Below are positions 1 to 8,458 of a stretch of 64,000 nucleotides of DNA, piece after piece. A program made the position numbers and the translations under genes. How positions within the stretch are numbered: the stretch's first letter is position 1; every line of letters starts with the position of its first letter. The stretch covers positions 2,496,001 through 2,560,000 of the forward strand of contig NZ_CP146991.1 of assembly GCF_001941975.2 (NCBI RefSeq), written 5' to 3'. Under the pieces are notes generated by a model, which did not search any database, was not told the origin of the DNA, and saw only the letters and a program-made list of their open reading frames with translations. Source of the stretch: Sporomusa sphaeroides DSM 2875 (GTDB lineage: Bacteria; Bacillota; Negativicutes; Sporomusales; Sporomusaceae).

Positions 1-799
1 CGGCCAGCCGGCCTTCGGTATCAAGACCCGACTGCTCCTCCCGCGGTTTCCAATAGGCTGTAAAAATAGTGTCACTATGCTCAAAATCAGCTTTGAGCGT
101 AAAATAGTCTGCCTGCTTAAAATTCTCTATCTCGCGTTCCCGGCGAACTACCAGCGCCAGTGTCGGGGTTTTAACCCTCCCAACCGGGAGTGTCGTCCGG
201 TGACCGGCCCGCTGCGCCGCCAGGGTATAAGCGCGGGACAAATTCATGCCAATCAGCCAGTCAGCCCGTGACCTGGCCAGCGCCGATTGCTTCAGGTTCT
301 GAAAATCCTGGTTGTCGCGAAGATTGGCAATGGCCTTCCTGATGCTTTGCTCATCAAGCGCATTTAAAAGCAGCCGGCGCACCGGCTTTTGGTTATGTAC
401 ATAGTCCAGCACTTCATCAATTAAGAGCTGCCCCTCCCGGTCAGGGTCACCGGCATGAACGATTTCATTGGCCTGCTCAATCAGGTTTTTAATAATCTCA
501 AACTGTTTTTTGCAGGAATCGGCCACAAGCAGCTTCCAGCTTTCCGGAATAATCGGCAAGTCTTCTACCCGCCATCTTTCATATTTAGGATCATATTCAT
601 CCGGCTCAGCCTGGCGCAGAATGTGTCCATAACCCCAGGTAATGACCCCGCCGCCGGTGTGAATACAACCGTCCTTGCGGCTTGCCGGTCCTGGCAGGCA
701 TTTGGCAATTTCCGCTGCCATACTCGGTTTTTCAGCAATATATAGTCTATGTAAAGTTTTAGGATATGTTAAGTTAGGGGGTAATTTTTGCGATTCCAT
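1..799 (-). CDS. topB: DNA topoisomerase III, N-terminal part (runs off the window)
   Basis: Type IA topoisomerase, which relaxes or decatenates DNA by single-strand passage. Translating the minus strand from the ATG at 799 gives an open frame of about 266 codons to the window edge. It begins with the Toprim signature YIAEKPSMAAEIAK, then HAGDPDREGQLLIDEV (the DxD/E metal site), then SRADWLIGMNLSRAYT and GRVKTPTLALVV, all typical of TopB. The catalytic tyrosine region lies outside the window. A good ribosome site (GGAGG at about 809-813) supports the start. Solo TopB copies like this often travel on plasmids and conjugative elements, and the neighbouring broken genes suggest mobile-element remains; that part is inference. 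Confidence 0.9.
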   Translation of the reverse strand, partial: MESQKLPPNLTYPKTLHRLYIAEKPSMAAEIAKCLPGPASRKDGCIHTGGGVITWGYGHILRQAEPDEYDPKYERWRVEDLPIIPESWKLLVADSCKKQFEIIKNLIEQANEIVHAGDPDREGQLLIDEVLDYVHNQKPVRRLLLNALDEQSIRKAIANLRDNQDFQNLKQSALARSRADWLIGMNLSRAYTLAAQRAGHRTTLPVGRVKTPTLALVVRREREIENFKQADYFTLKADFEHSDTIFTAYWKPREEQSGLDTEGRLA

Positions 800-856
800 T
801 GGTTTTTGTCCTCCATAGTCTTTCCATAATAAGCTGCTAATAAATGACTAGTATTT

Positions 857-1292
857 TTAAAGTTTCTTTTTGAAGCCCTTATTTTTAGTAGGACTATATC
901 CAGCAGATTCGTAAAATTTACAGGCATCAATCCTATCAATTTCTGTAACTAAAATTATTTGTGTACAATTTTTATCGATAGCAATTTTCTCGATTTCAGC
1001 AATCAAGGCTTTACCAATTCCTTTATTTCTACATTTATTATCAACTATCATATTTTCCAAAATCATAAAAGGTTTACAATTACCGTATAATTCTTCACAA
1101 ATAACACCCATAACTGAACCAATTAGACGCTCATTTTCTACAGCACTTAATAATATATGTGTACCATTTTCGCAAACCTTCTTAAACTGGTCATACATGG
1201 TTTCAATGCAAGAATCTTCATTCCAAAATTGCCTATATATATAACTGTGATAACTCAGGAATATCGCTTGCAACCATTTTGCGTATGATCAT
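857..1292 (-). pseudogene. GNAT N-acetyltransferase, frameshifted at a TA repeat
   Basis: GNAT-fold acetyltransferase, substrate unknown. The C-terminal part reads ENMIVDNKCRNKGIGKALI, the acetyl-CoA binding motif A, and ends with FYESAGY. The natural N-terminus, MIIRKMVASDIPELSQL, starts at the ATG at 1292 behind a GGATGG ribosome site, but lies in a different frame and stops at a TAG just after a (TA)5 run at 1234-1243. Adding one TA unit would join the two frames into one protein of about 144 residues. The gene is therefore broken by a 2-base slip, is phase-variable, or carries a sequencing error. An unsupported TTG at 1273 would be the only start for the intact downstream frame. Confidence 0.75.
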
Positions 1293-1384
1293 TTTAACAA
1301 TCCATCCTTTTCGTTAATTTTTAATATGTTTATTAAATTATAGATGAACTGTGTTAATTTCAAAATACTCCTGATAAATTCTAT

Positions 1385-2155
1385 TTACTTTCCAAAAGTT
1401 TTTAGCCACTCCATTAAACCGTCATCGTCTGTCCATGCAGGAAATTGTACCTTTGTTTTAATTGGATTTGCAGCTTCTAAAGCTTTTCGCTTTTGCTCAT
1501 TATCTGCTCTTGCATAAACTTCTGTAGTTTTTACATCACTGTGTCCGAGCAAGTCGCGGATATAAATTAGATTCACATCTGCTTGCAACAAATGCATTGC
1601 CTTTGAATGTCGAATGCAGTGTGGTGATAACGTATCTGGAATTAAAGACGGGATTACTTGCCCGCGCTTCGGCAGCATACTTTTTGAGTATATACGTAAT
1701 ACCAGCTCTAGTAAATTTCTGTTTCTCCCGATTACAGAATAAGGGATGATCTATTTCATTAGGTTGTAGTTTTAAATCTTTAAATAGGCTTGGAGCAGTT
1801 TTTCCGTCCCTGAAAGAAGTGGCACAATCCTAGCTTTCCTTCCTTTTCCGACAATTCTTACCGTTGCCGGAGAAACAAAACGTATATCACCAACAGTAAG
1901 ATCTGCACGGTTAACAATAAATGCGGATTGTTTTTCTCCCATACAGTGCCCATAAATATCCCGTATAAACTTTTGTCGGAATTCTTCATTGTATGGAGTA
2001 GGTGCGTTTTCAGTTACATAAGCCATAAGTACAAGCCAAACAGAGTTCATACGATTTTTAGCGCTTGCGCTATAATTTAATTCTTCCAGTTTCTCATTAA
2101 GAGCTGAAATGTACAGACTTAAATCTCCAGTTGAAACATTATTTCTTGCTTCCAT
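1385..2155 (-). pseudogene. Tyrosine recombinase (XerC/D-type integrase) remnant
   Basis: Site-specific tyrosine recombinase in pieces. The segment 2155-1772 begins behind a strong ribosome site (AAGGAGGTTGC) with a SAM-like N-terminus and continues into a core fragment DLTVGDIRF...GKGRKARIVPLL, then stops. About 90 bases later another frame reads FTRAGITYILKKYAAEA, and a third frame (1678-1385) carries the catalytic C-terminus: HCIRHSKAMHLL (HxxR), LLGHSDVKTT and the tyrosine in VYARAD. At least two frameshifts or stops separate the parts, and the arginine-containing middle looks deleted, so the enzyme cannot be active. It resembles transposon integrases that end in the same HSKAMHLLQA block. 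It marks an old mobile insertion next to the topoisomerase III gene. Confidence 0.8.
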
Positions 2156-2496
2156 AAAGCAACCTCCTTAAACTAGTAATTTATGGTTTAATTACTAATT
2201 TAAGTGTTGCATTTTAATGATAATATTATGTAAAGTAAAACAGAAAAAAAGATAAATAAAAGGAGGTGTATGAGGATTTTGGCCTCATAAGAAATGTCTT
2301 TACATAAACTTTTTTATGCGAAGCTTAACATTTTATAGTCTCACTTAACAACTGGCCCCTTCCACATAAGTCATGCCGCCGTCAACACGGTATACCTCAT
2401 ATCCTTATATATTAGCATACATGATAATATCTCTGCCACCAAAAGGAAGAGGAATAGTAATGCCAATGTGGAATATCCTAAGTGCAGGTTCTTCCG
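2156..2496. other. Intergenic, no supportable gene
   Basis: AT-rich spacer of about 340 bases between the recombinase remnant and the helicase gene. On the minus strand a short open stretch around 2340-2400 (GYEVYRVDGGMTYVEGASC then stop) could be the tail of a lost gene, but there is no start and I do not recognise it. No RNA gene or clear terminator was seen. Confidence 0.5.
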
Positions 2497-3705
2497 TCAC
2501 TCCCCACGCGGCGCGGTAATCCCGTTTCTGGCTTTGCGTGCATCCGGCTTCGGCCGGCTGCCGGATTTCTTATCAAAAACCTTACCGCGGGCAATCTGTT
2601 TTGGCAGCATTTCAATCTGCAAAGTCTTTTCATATTTAGCAATCAGCGGCAGTTCCCGCGGTGAAACTAATGAAATAACCACCCCGCTGCTCTTTGCCCG
2701 GCCGGTTCGCCCGGCACGATGCAAATAAACCTGCGGATCTTCCGGCAAATCCAAGTTAAATACATATCCTATCCCCGGTATGTCAAGTCCCCGGGCTGCC
2801 AGATCGGAGGCTACCAATAGTTGAAGCCTGCCGCTTCTAAAGCCATCCATGGCCTTTTTCCGGTCTTCCTTAACAAAGCTGCCATGAATACCAGCCGCTG
2901 TCAGGCCGTGGTAATTCAGCTTGTCAACGGTAAGCTCAACATCATCACTTTTATTGATAAATACCAGCGCCTGGGCAATATTACCACTGCGGATTATTTT
3001 ACGCAGCACCTCAAATTTATCCCGCCGCTCTGACACAAAATACACATGTTCAATGTCAGGCATCGTCTCCGCCCTGCCTTCAACTTGCACCAGCTGCGGC
3101 TTGTTCATCAGTTCTTGCGCCCGGCTAAGCGCCACCGGCGTTATTGTCGCCGAAAACGCCAGCAATTGCCTGTCTTTTTGTGTGGTTTTCACTACAGCTT
3201 TGATACTGTCCATATTTTTGTCGTCAAGCAGTCTGTCGGCTTCGTCCAGAATAATGGTCTTAATAGTTTGGGTATTGATCTTCTTCTTCTGAATGAGCTC
3301 AAGAATTCGCCCGCCGGACCCGGTTATGATATGCGGCTTGTCCTTTAGCTTTTCGATTTGCCGCGCAATATTGACATCACCAATCAGAGGCGCAGCCATT
3401 ACCGGCAAGCCTGAATGATTTGCCAGCATTTCTATCTGACGCTGTATCTGAATGGCCAGTTCATGGGTGGGCGCCAGGATGCAGGCTTGTGTCTCACGTT
3501 TGTCAACAGCGAGCTTTTGAAATAATGGCAGCAAATAGGCCAAAGTTTTACCGGTACCTGTGGGTGATTGGCCGATAATATCTTTACCGGCCAGCGCCAG
3601 TGGAATTACCTCGCTTTGGATAGCAGTCGGAGCTGTCAGACCGGCTTTGGCCAGCCCGGACGCCAGCGTTGTATTAAGCCCCAGTTGTGCAAATGTATTT
3701 TCCAT
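2497..3705 (-). CDS. DEAD-box ATP-dependent RNA helicase
   Basis: Unwinds RNA duplexes with ATP, probably in ribosome assembly or mRNA turnover. All family motifs are visible in 402 residues: Q-motif region FAQLGLN...PTAIQ (residues 5-30), Walker A SPTGTGKT (47-54), PTHELAIQ, TGSGGRI, ILDEADRLL, SAT in LLAFSATIT, then in the second RecA domain VASDLAARGLDIPG and HRAGRTGRA. A short basic C-terminal tail (KKSGSRPKPDARKARNG) could bind RNA nonspecifically. It is shorter than the CshA type and lacks a DbpA-type RNA-binding domain. It stands alone, divergent from the small gene at 3856. Confidence 0.95.
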   Translation of the reverse strand: MENTFAQLGLNTTLASGLAKAGLTAPTAIQSEVIPLALAGKDIIGQSPTGTGKTLAYLLPLFQKLAVDKRETQACILAPTHELAIQIQRQIEMLANHSGLPVMAAPLIGDVNIARQIEKLKDKPHIITGSGGRILELIQKKKINTQTIKTIILDEADRLLDDKNMDSIKAVVKTTQKDRQLLAFSATITPVALSRAQELMNKPQLVQVEGRAETMPDIEHVYFVSERRDKFEVLRKIIRSGNIAQALVFINKSDDVELTVDKLNYHGLTAAGIHGSFVKEDRKKAMDGFRSGRLQLLVASDLAARGLDIPGIGYVFNLDLPEDPQVYLHRAGRTGRAKSSGVVISLVSPRELPLIAKYEKTLQIEMLPKQIARGKVFDKKSGSRPKPDARKARNGITAPRGE

Positions 3706-3855
3706 ATATATTAAATCTAAGCCTCCCAGATTGTTGTTTTTTAGTCCTAACAGAAAGTATACCCTGTTTTATTCATTCTCATGGTTTATTCCACACACCT
3801 GCTTTATTACCTCTAATCTTGACAAATATGACCAAACTAATAAGGAGATGATCAA

Positions 3856-4170
3856 ATGAGTGATACTATTGTAAATTTTTATGGAGCTCTTGGATTTGAA
3901 CAAACAGAAATTGAGGATAACCTGGTGGTGCTGGGTATTGAGCTTTCTGCCACAGGTGACTATGCTTTACTCACCGATGATAACGGCAAAATGCCGGACA
4001 ACCTAAACCAGCCTGTTACTTTTGCCTGTTATACACCGGATGATGCCTATCTTTGGAACGCCGGTTTCAAAAACTCCGCTCTATTCAAAGAGGTTTGGGA
4101 GACAGCAGCTACCATTGAGGACAAACTGGCTGCCGTCCGCAAATATCGTGAAGCCAATGAAGTATTCTAG
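3856..4170 (+). CDS. Small acidic protein of unknown function
   Basis: A 104-residue acidic soluble protein with no signal peptide, membrane segment or motif that I recognise. A good ribosome site (AAGGAG, about 9 bases upstream) supports the start. The middle (LLTDDNGKMPDNLNQPVTFAC) and the helical C-terminal third (EDKLAAVRKYREANEVF) suggest a folded alpha/beta protein. It is a single-gene unit, divergent from the helicase, and its stop codon lies inside the left arm of the hairpin element at 4167-4331. No function is proposed. Confidence 0.75.
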   Translation: MSDTIVNFYGALGFEQTEIEDNLVVLGIELSATGDYALLTDDNGKMPDNLNQPVTFACYTPDDAYLWNAGFKNSALFKEVWETAATIEDKLAAVRKYREANEVF

Positions 4171-4331
4171 TACCTTGTCTTACCTAAAATTTGAGATTAG
4201 ATAGCAAGGATTTTTTCGCCCTGCTAGGCGGAGGAGCCGCGCATATCGGACATATGTAAGGCGACGACAACAACGCAGGGCGGAAAAAGACTGCTATATA
4301 ATCCAAAGAATTAGGTGAGACGAGGTACTAG
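4167..4331. repeat. 165-bp long-hairpin element (MITE-like or structured RNA)
   Basis: The ends form an imperfect inverted repeat: CTAGTACCTTGTCTTACCTAA (first 20 bases shown, 4167-4186) pairs with 4311-4331; 19 of 21 positions match, and the two mismatches become G-U pairs in RNA. A second inner stem pairs the TTTTTTCGCCCTGC stretch near 4210 with GCAGGGCGGAAAAA near 4275. The loop holds CATATCGGACATATG. It overlaps the stop codon of the upstream gene. It could be a miniature inverted-repeat transposon or a 3' UTR structure; no second copy is present in this window. Confidence 0.6.
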
Positions 4332-4342
4332 CATAGCTGCCG

Positions 4343-4380
4343 AAAGGCGAGATTGCACATATGCTGGCAATCTCGCCTTT
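4343..4380. terminator. Strong intrinsic terminator, probably bidirectional
   Basis: Perfect 14-bp stem AAAGGCGAGATTGC / GCAATCTCGCCTTT with a 10-base loop. It sits between convergent genes (3856-4170 plus; 4398-5756 minus). Confidence 0.85.
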
Positions 4381-4397
4381 ATTCATTTGCTGCATTT

Positions 4398-5756
4398 TTA
4401 GTTGGTCAGGCTGCGGACCGGTGCCGGAATTCGCCCGCCGCGGGCAATAAAGTCATCAGATTTGAATTTGCTGACAGCCAGTATCGGGCTATAGCCCAAT
4501 AAGCCGCCGAACTCAACACTATCGCCAACTTTTTTGCCGGGTACGGGAATAATCCGGACAGCTGTCGTCTTGTTATTGATCATGCCAATGGCGGCTTCGT
4601 CGGCAATAATGGCCGAAATGGTAGCCGCCGAAGTATCGCCAGGTACGGCGATCATATCAAGGCCAACCGAACATACACAGGTCATGGCTTCCAGCTTTTC
4701 TAAGGACAGGCTGCCACGCTCGACGGCAGCAATCATGCCGGCATCTTCACTGACAGGGATGAAAGCGCCGCTGAGACCGCCAACATGCGAGGAAGCCATT
4801 AAGCCGCCTTTTTTGACAGCATCATTCAGGAGCGCCAATGCGGCTGTTGTCCCGGGAGCTCCACAACTTTCTATGCCCATCTCTTCCAGGATATGTGCTA
4901 CACTGTCACCAACTGCGGGTGTCGGGGCCAAGGATAAATCAATAATGCCAAAAGGATGACCAAGCCTCCGTGCCGCTTCCTGCGCCACTAATTGGCCGAC
5001 ACGGGTAATTTTAAAGGCCGTGCGTTTGATGGTTTCGGCCACAGTGCTAAAGTCGCGCCCGCGCACATCTTCCAGCGCCCGTTTGACAACACCGGGACCT
5101 GATACTCCCACATGGATGGTAGTCTCTGGTTCACCCACACCATGGAAGGCCCCTGCCATAAACGGGTTGTCCTCCGGTGCGTTAGCAAATACCACAAGCT
5201 TGGCGCAGCCTAACGCATCCCGGTCTTTGGTGCGTTCAGCCGTAAGCTTAATGATTTCACCCATTTCCCGGACGCAATCCATATTAATTCCGGCTTTGGT
5301 GGAGCCCAGATTGACTGAGGAACATACTCTCTCGGTTACGGCTAGCGCCTCCGGAATGGAGCGAATCAATATGCGGTCACCATTGGTGTAGCCTTTTTCC
5401 ACCAGTGCGGAAAATCCGCCGATAAAGTTTACACCCACTTCTTTAGCCGCCGCGTCCAGCGCCCGGGCCACTTCAACATAGCTGTCGGTCTGGCAGCTTT
5501 CGGCAGCAATGGCAATAGGAGTTACCGAAATACGTTTGTTGATGATAGGAATACCATATTCGGCCTCAATGTCTTCTCCTGTCTGCACCAGCTTCTCAGC
5601 CGTACGGGTCACTTTATCATAAATATTGCGGCAAAGCACCTTGCTGTCCGGATGACCGCAGTCCCGCAGGCTGATACCCATCGTAATCGTCCGGATATCC
5701 AGCTTATTTTCTTCAATCATGCGGTTAGTATCATTAACATCCTGCATTGTGAACAT
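4398..5756 (-). CDS. UPF0210 / DUF711 family protein (PFL-like)
   Basis: Conserved cytoplasmic protein of the UPF0210 (DUF711) family, biochemical function unknown; 452 residues, the usual length. It starts [20 protein letters not shown] and contains the family's glycine-rich blocks [40 protein letters not shown] and [17 protein letters not shown]. Start chosen at the ATG at 5756, behind GGAGG with 8-base spacing; a TTG at 5771 would overlap the ribosome site. It lies directly downstream of an ACT-domain gene (5780-6049), a pairing that recurs in Firmicutes and suggests the ACT protein senses a metabolite for it (inference). Confidence 0.93.
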   Translation of the reverse strand: MFTMQDVNDTNRMIEENKLDIRTITMGISLRDCGHPDSKVLCRNIYDKVTRTAEKLVQTGEDIEAEYGIPIINKRISVTPIAIAAESCQTDSYVEVARALDAAAKEVGVNFIGGFSALVEKGYTNGDRILIRSIPEALAVTERVCSSVNLGSTKAGINMDCVREMGEIIKLTAERTKDRDALGCAKLVVFANAPEDNPFMAGAFHGVGEPETTIHVGVSGPGVVKRALEDVRGRDFSTVAETIKRTAFKITRVGQLVAQEAARRLGHPFGIIDLSLAPTPAVGDSVAHILEEMGIESCGAPGTTAALALLNDAVKKGGLMASSHVGGLSGAFIPVSEDAGMIAAVERGSLSLEKLEAMTCVCSVGLDMIAVPGDTSAATISAIIADEAAIGMINNKTTAVRIIPVPGKKVGDSVEFGGLLGYSPILAVSKFKSDDFIARGGRIPAPVRSLTN

Positions 5757-5779
5757 ATGTATTACCTCCAAGCTTACGA

Positions 5780-6049
5780 CTACACACGGTGCATTATTTT
5801 AAAGATATCTTCATGCTGCACTTTGATATCAAGGCCCATGGCAGCACCCTTTTCTCCCAGCAGGTGACCCAGATCCTTCAGGCTGATAATGGACTGACCC
5901 ATATCGACAATCATAACCATGTTAAAAAATCCATTAAGTATATTCTGATTGATATTAAGGATATTAACATTGTTTTCTGCCAAAATGTTGCTAATCATGG
6001 CAATTATGCCAACTCTGTCCTGCCCGACAATTGTTATGACAGTTTTCAC
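5780..6049 (-). CDS. ACT-domain protein (UPF0237 family)
   Basis: Small (89-residue) stand-alone ACT domain, a ligand-binding regulatory fold related to GcvR. The N-terminus [20 protein letters not shown] carries the classic beta-alpha ACT start with the DRVGI turn, followed by [11 protein letters not shown]. Start chosen at GTG 6049, preceded by GGAG; the longer frame back to 6160 would add residues unlike the family. It is transcribed with the UPF0210 gene 23 bases downstream, as in many Firmicutes. The ligand is unknown. Confidence 0.88.
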   Translation of the reverse strand: MKTVITIVGQDRVGIIAMISNILAENNVNILNINQNILNGFFNMVMIVDMGQSIISLKDLGHLLGEKGAAMGLDIKVQHEDIFKIMHRV

Positions 6050-6140
6050 ATTCTCACACTCCAATAAAAATCGTATTCTATCTACTAATGGTATGAATAA
6101 TATTATACTCATTTTCCGGAAAAAGCCAAGTATAACTGAG

Positions 6141-6171
6141 AAAAGAAAAACACCTGCCACATATGCAGGTG
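6141..6171 (-). terminator. Intrinsic terminator of the trxB-like gene
   Basis: On the minus strand the stem CACCTGC / GCAGGTG (6151-6171) is followed by a T-rich run (TTTTTCTTTT), just downstream of the stop at 6191. Confidence 0.85.
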
Positions 6172-6190
6172 CCGGTCCCTTGGCTTGCTG

Positions 6191-7111
6191 TTAAGCGTTT
6201 GGCCGTTTGTGCAGCAGAAATTCATACGCTACTAATGCTGCTTTAGCACCATCGCCGGCAGCAATTACAATTTGCTTGTCAGGGCCGTTGGTGACATCAC
6301 CGGCAGCAAACAAGCCCGGTAGTTTGGTGCGTGTACGGCAATCGGTGTTAATTTCGCGGTATTTGTTAAAGTCCACTACTCCCTCACAATATTCGGTGTT
6401 GGGCTCTAAGCCGATTTCCACAAAAATTCCCTGCACATCAAGTTCTGTTTGTTCCCGGGTATCATTGCTGACCAGTACCAGCTTTTCCACCGCTTGCGAG
6501 CCTGTAATGGCGGTTGTCGTGTAACCCATAAATTCAACGACAGGGCGCTTAAGTTCTTTAAGTTTTTCAATAATAATCGGGTCAGCGTTGTAGCCGGCAA
6601 TGGATATCAGGTATACTTTTTCGGCAATCGGGCTGATTTCAATAGCTGCCTGCAGCGCCGAGTTGCCGCCGCCGATTACGGCTACCGTTTTACCGGCATA
6701 CAGGGGGCCGTCGCAGGTAGCGCAATAACTGACACCCCGCCCGGTAAACTCAGCTTCACCCGGCACTGCCAGACGGCGCGGCCGCTTGCCTGAAGCAACA
6801 ATAACCGTTTGGGCCCGATATTCTTCCCCGTCGCCGGTTACACTAAAGGTGCCATCATCATTGGCAGCAAGTTTGGTAACTTCTTCATATTTTATTTCAA
6901 TCGGGAATTTCCTCACCTGTTCATCAAACTTTTCCATCAGCTCCGGCCCGGTGACAAACTGATAGCCCATATAATTCTCAATATCCATGGTCCACATCGG
7001 CTGTCCGCCAAACTCTTTAGTAATTAGCAAAGCATTCATCCTCTTGCGCGCCGCATATACGGCTGCCGTCATCCCTGCCGGTCCCCCGCCGATAATAATC
7101 AGCTCATACAA
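6191..7111 (-). CDS. Thioredoxin-reductase-like FAD oxidoreductase
   Basis: Flavoprotein of the low-molecular-weight thioredoxin reductase family, passing electrons from a pyridine nucleotide to a disulfide. Visible parts: FAD-binding IIIGGGPAGMTAAVYAAR near the N-terminus, redox pair SYCATCDGPLY (CxxC) in the middle, second Rossmann motif VIGGGNSALQAA, and C-terminal FAD motif GLFAAGDVTNGPDKQI. Length 306 is normal. The usual NADPH-type arginine pattern after the second glycine motif is not obvious, so it may use NADH or ferredoxin (inference). Start chosen at TTG 7111 behind GAGGGTG; the ATG at 7126 has no ribosome site. The neighbouring rubredoxin/flavin reductase gene suggests a redox-defence role. 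Confidence 0.9.
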   Translation of the reverse strand: MYELIIIGGGPAGMTAAVYAARKRMNALLITKEFGGQPMWTMDIENYMGYQFVTGPELMEKFDEQVRKFPIEIKYEEVTKLAANDDGTFSVTGDGEEYRAQTVIVASGKRPRRLAVPGEAEFTGRGVSYCATCDGPLYAGKTVAVIGGGNSALQAAIEISPIAEKVYLISIAGYNADPIIIEKLKELKRPVVEFMGYTTTAITGSQAVEKLVLVSNDTREQTELDVQGIFVEIGLEPNTEYCEGVVDFNKYREINTDCRTRTKLPGLFAAGDVTNGPDKQIVIAAGDGAKAALVAYEFLLHKRPNA

Positions 7112-7148
7112 GATTATCACCCTCATGTTTATTATTTCTTTTCTGTGA

Positions 7149-7177
7149 GGATGACTGGCGTACGCCGCTAATCATCC
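7149..7177. terminator. Hairpin between the two redox genes
   Basis: Stem GGATGACTGGCG / CGCCGCTAATCATCC, with a six-T run on the plus strand. It overlaps the stop codon of the 7172-7924 gene, so it may limit read-through into the trxB-like gene. Confidence 0.55.
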
Positions 7178-7924
7178 TTTTTTGCTCCTATAAAGACTAT
7201 ATGTCAGTGCTTCCTCGTTTGCTACCATTCTGCCGGCAGTCACATCAGCGATAAAGAGTGTATGGGTACCGACATCCAGCGTTTGCAGTACCTTCGCTTC
7301 AACATAAGCAAGACAGTTTGTGAGGATCGGGCAGCCGTTCTGCCCGGAAAGATATTCTATCCCGGCAAATTTATCTACATTCCGGCCTGACTGATAACCA
7401 AACCGCCTGACAGCCTCGGTTTGCTCGGTTCCCAGCATCGACACGGCAAAAATGCCACTGTCCATAACATATTGATGGGTCAGATTCCTTTTGTTAAGAC
7501 AAATAGAAATCCGTAACGGCTTGCTTGTCAGCTGAAATACGGTATTGCAGCATTGTCCGTTGATGCTGTTATCTTTAATGGACGTAACGATGTACAAGCC
7601 ATAACTGATTTTATCCATCGCAGAATTCGCGGTATCCAGCCCGGCTTCAGCTACCGCCTCACGGGTGAGTGAGACAGTCTCATCCAGCAGCAATACAAAT
7701 AGTTCTGCGCTGACACCACATAAGGGACAGCTGTCCGGTGGAGTATCGCCTGTATGAACATAATCGCACACCGTACATTTCCAGCGTTTTCCCGGCTGCC
7801 TTTGTTCAACTTTTTCCGTAAAAATAGCAAACTCTTCCGGCCCCACCCCGCAAACCGGACATTCTGCCGGAGCTTTTTCTCCTTCGTGTATATAGCCACA
7901 TACATTACAACGCCACTTATTCAT
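7172..7924 (-). CDS. Double-rubredoxin / flavin reductase fusion (Hrb-like)
   Basis: Electron-transfer protein of 250 residues. Two rubredoxin-type iron sites come first: MNKWRCNVCGYIHEG...CPVCG (residues 1-25) and RWKCTVCDYVHTG...CPLCG (about 47-72), each with a CxxC pair and a CPxCG pair. The rest (from about residue 100, ISYGLYIVTSIKDNSINGQ) is an FMN-binding flavin reductase domain. High-molecular-weight rubredoxin (Hrb) of acetogens joins the same modules and reduces the O2/NO-reducing flavoprotein FprA; as I recall, there the flavin domain is first and rubredoxin is single. It is probably an oxidative or nitrosative stress protein. The ribosome site is weak. Confidence 0.88.
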   Translation of the reverse strand: MNKWRCNVCGYIHEGEKAPAECPVCGVGPEEFAIFTEKVEQRQPGKRWKCTVCDYVHTGDTPPDSCPLCGVSAELFVLLLDETVSLTREAVAEAGLDTANSAMDKISYGLYIVTSIKDNSINGQCCNTVFQLTSKPLRISICLNKRNLTHQYVMDSGIFAVSMLGTEQTEAVRRFGYQSGRNVDKFAGIEYLSGQNGCPILTNCLAYVEAKVLQTLDVGTHTLFIADVTAGRMVANEEALTYSLYRSKKG

Positions 7925-8016
7925 AAATTTTTCTCACCTTTCCCGGTATAATAGTCATAGTATCTTAATTCGGAATATAGAACTATTTTCCTTTAATTTT
8001 TATCCGATGACTAACT

Positions 8017-8056
8017 CGCTCTAAGACTCCCCCCTCTCCAGGTGGGAGTAAGAGCG
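8017..8056. repeat. Hairpin next to the IS3-like element
   Basis: Inverted repeat CGCTCT...ACTCCC (8017-8031) with GGGAGT...AGAGCG (8044-8056). The motif GCGACTAA occurs at 8053 and again at 8076 at the IS edge. Possibly part of an older insertion scar. Confidence 0.4.
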
Positions 8057-8167
8057 ACTAAGTCCCTGGATAAGGGCGACTAACCTTCAGATGGGGTTAA
8101 AGTGAACCGTAATGCCTTTTGTGGACATCAAGAATGGTTGGTACAATAAAGCCAGGAGGTGTCCAAC

Positions 8168-8458
8168 ATGAAAGGTCAGCGATTTGATGCAGAGTTCAAA
8201 AAAGATATCGTGAAACTTTATCTAAGTGGAGCTCGTACTTGCCCCAGTTTGGCAGCGGAACTAAGAATTCACGAAAATACGGTCTATAAATGGATTCAAC
8301 AATATAAAAGTGATCCAGAACATGCTTTCCCCGGAACAGGAAATCTCAAGCCCGATGAGGATGAATTTCGTAAAGCGCAACGACGCATTAAGGAACTAGA
8401 GAATGAAGTCGCTATTTTAAAGCAAGCAGCGGTATACTTCGCCAAAAACAGCAAATAA
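8168..8458 (+). CDS. IS3-family transposase OrfA
   Basis: DNA-binding half of the transposase, 96 residues. A helix-turn-helix (RFDAEFKKDIVKLYLSG...AAELRIHENTVYKWIQQY) is followed by a leucine-zipper-like helix (EFRKAQRRIKELENEVAILK). Start chosen at ATG 8168, behind GGAGGTG. It ends with AAA AAC AGC AAA TAA; orfB is in the -1 frame here, so a fused OrfAB by -1 slippage around 8443-8449 is likely. Confidence 0.92.
   Translation: MKGQRFDAEFKKDIVKLYLSGARTCPSLAAELRIHENTVYKWIQQYKSDPEHAFPGTGNLKPDEDEFRKAQRRIKELENEVAILKQAAVYFAKNSK

Noticed and set aside
77..745. Plus-strand ORFs at the left edge
   Set aside because: They are antisense to the clear topoisomerase III frame on the minus strand.
2340..2400. 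Gene-tail remnant before the helicase
   Set aside because: About 19 codons without start or identifiable family.
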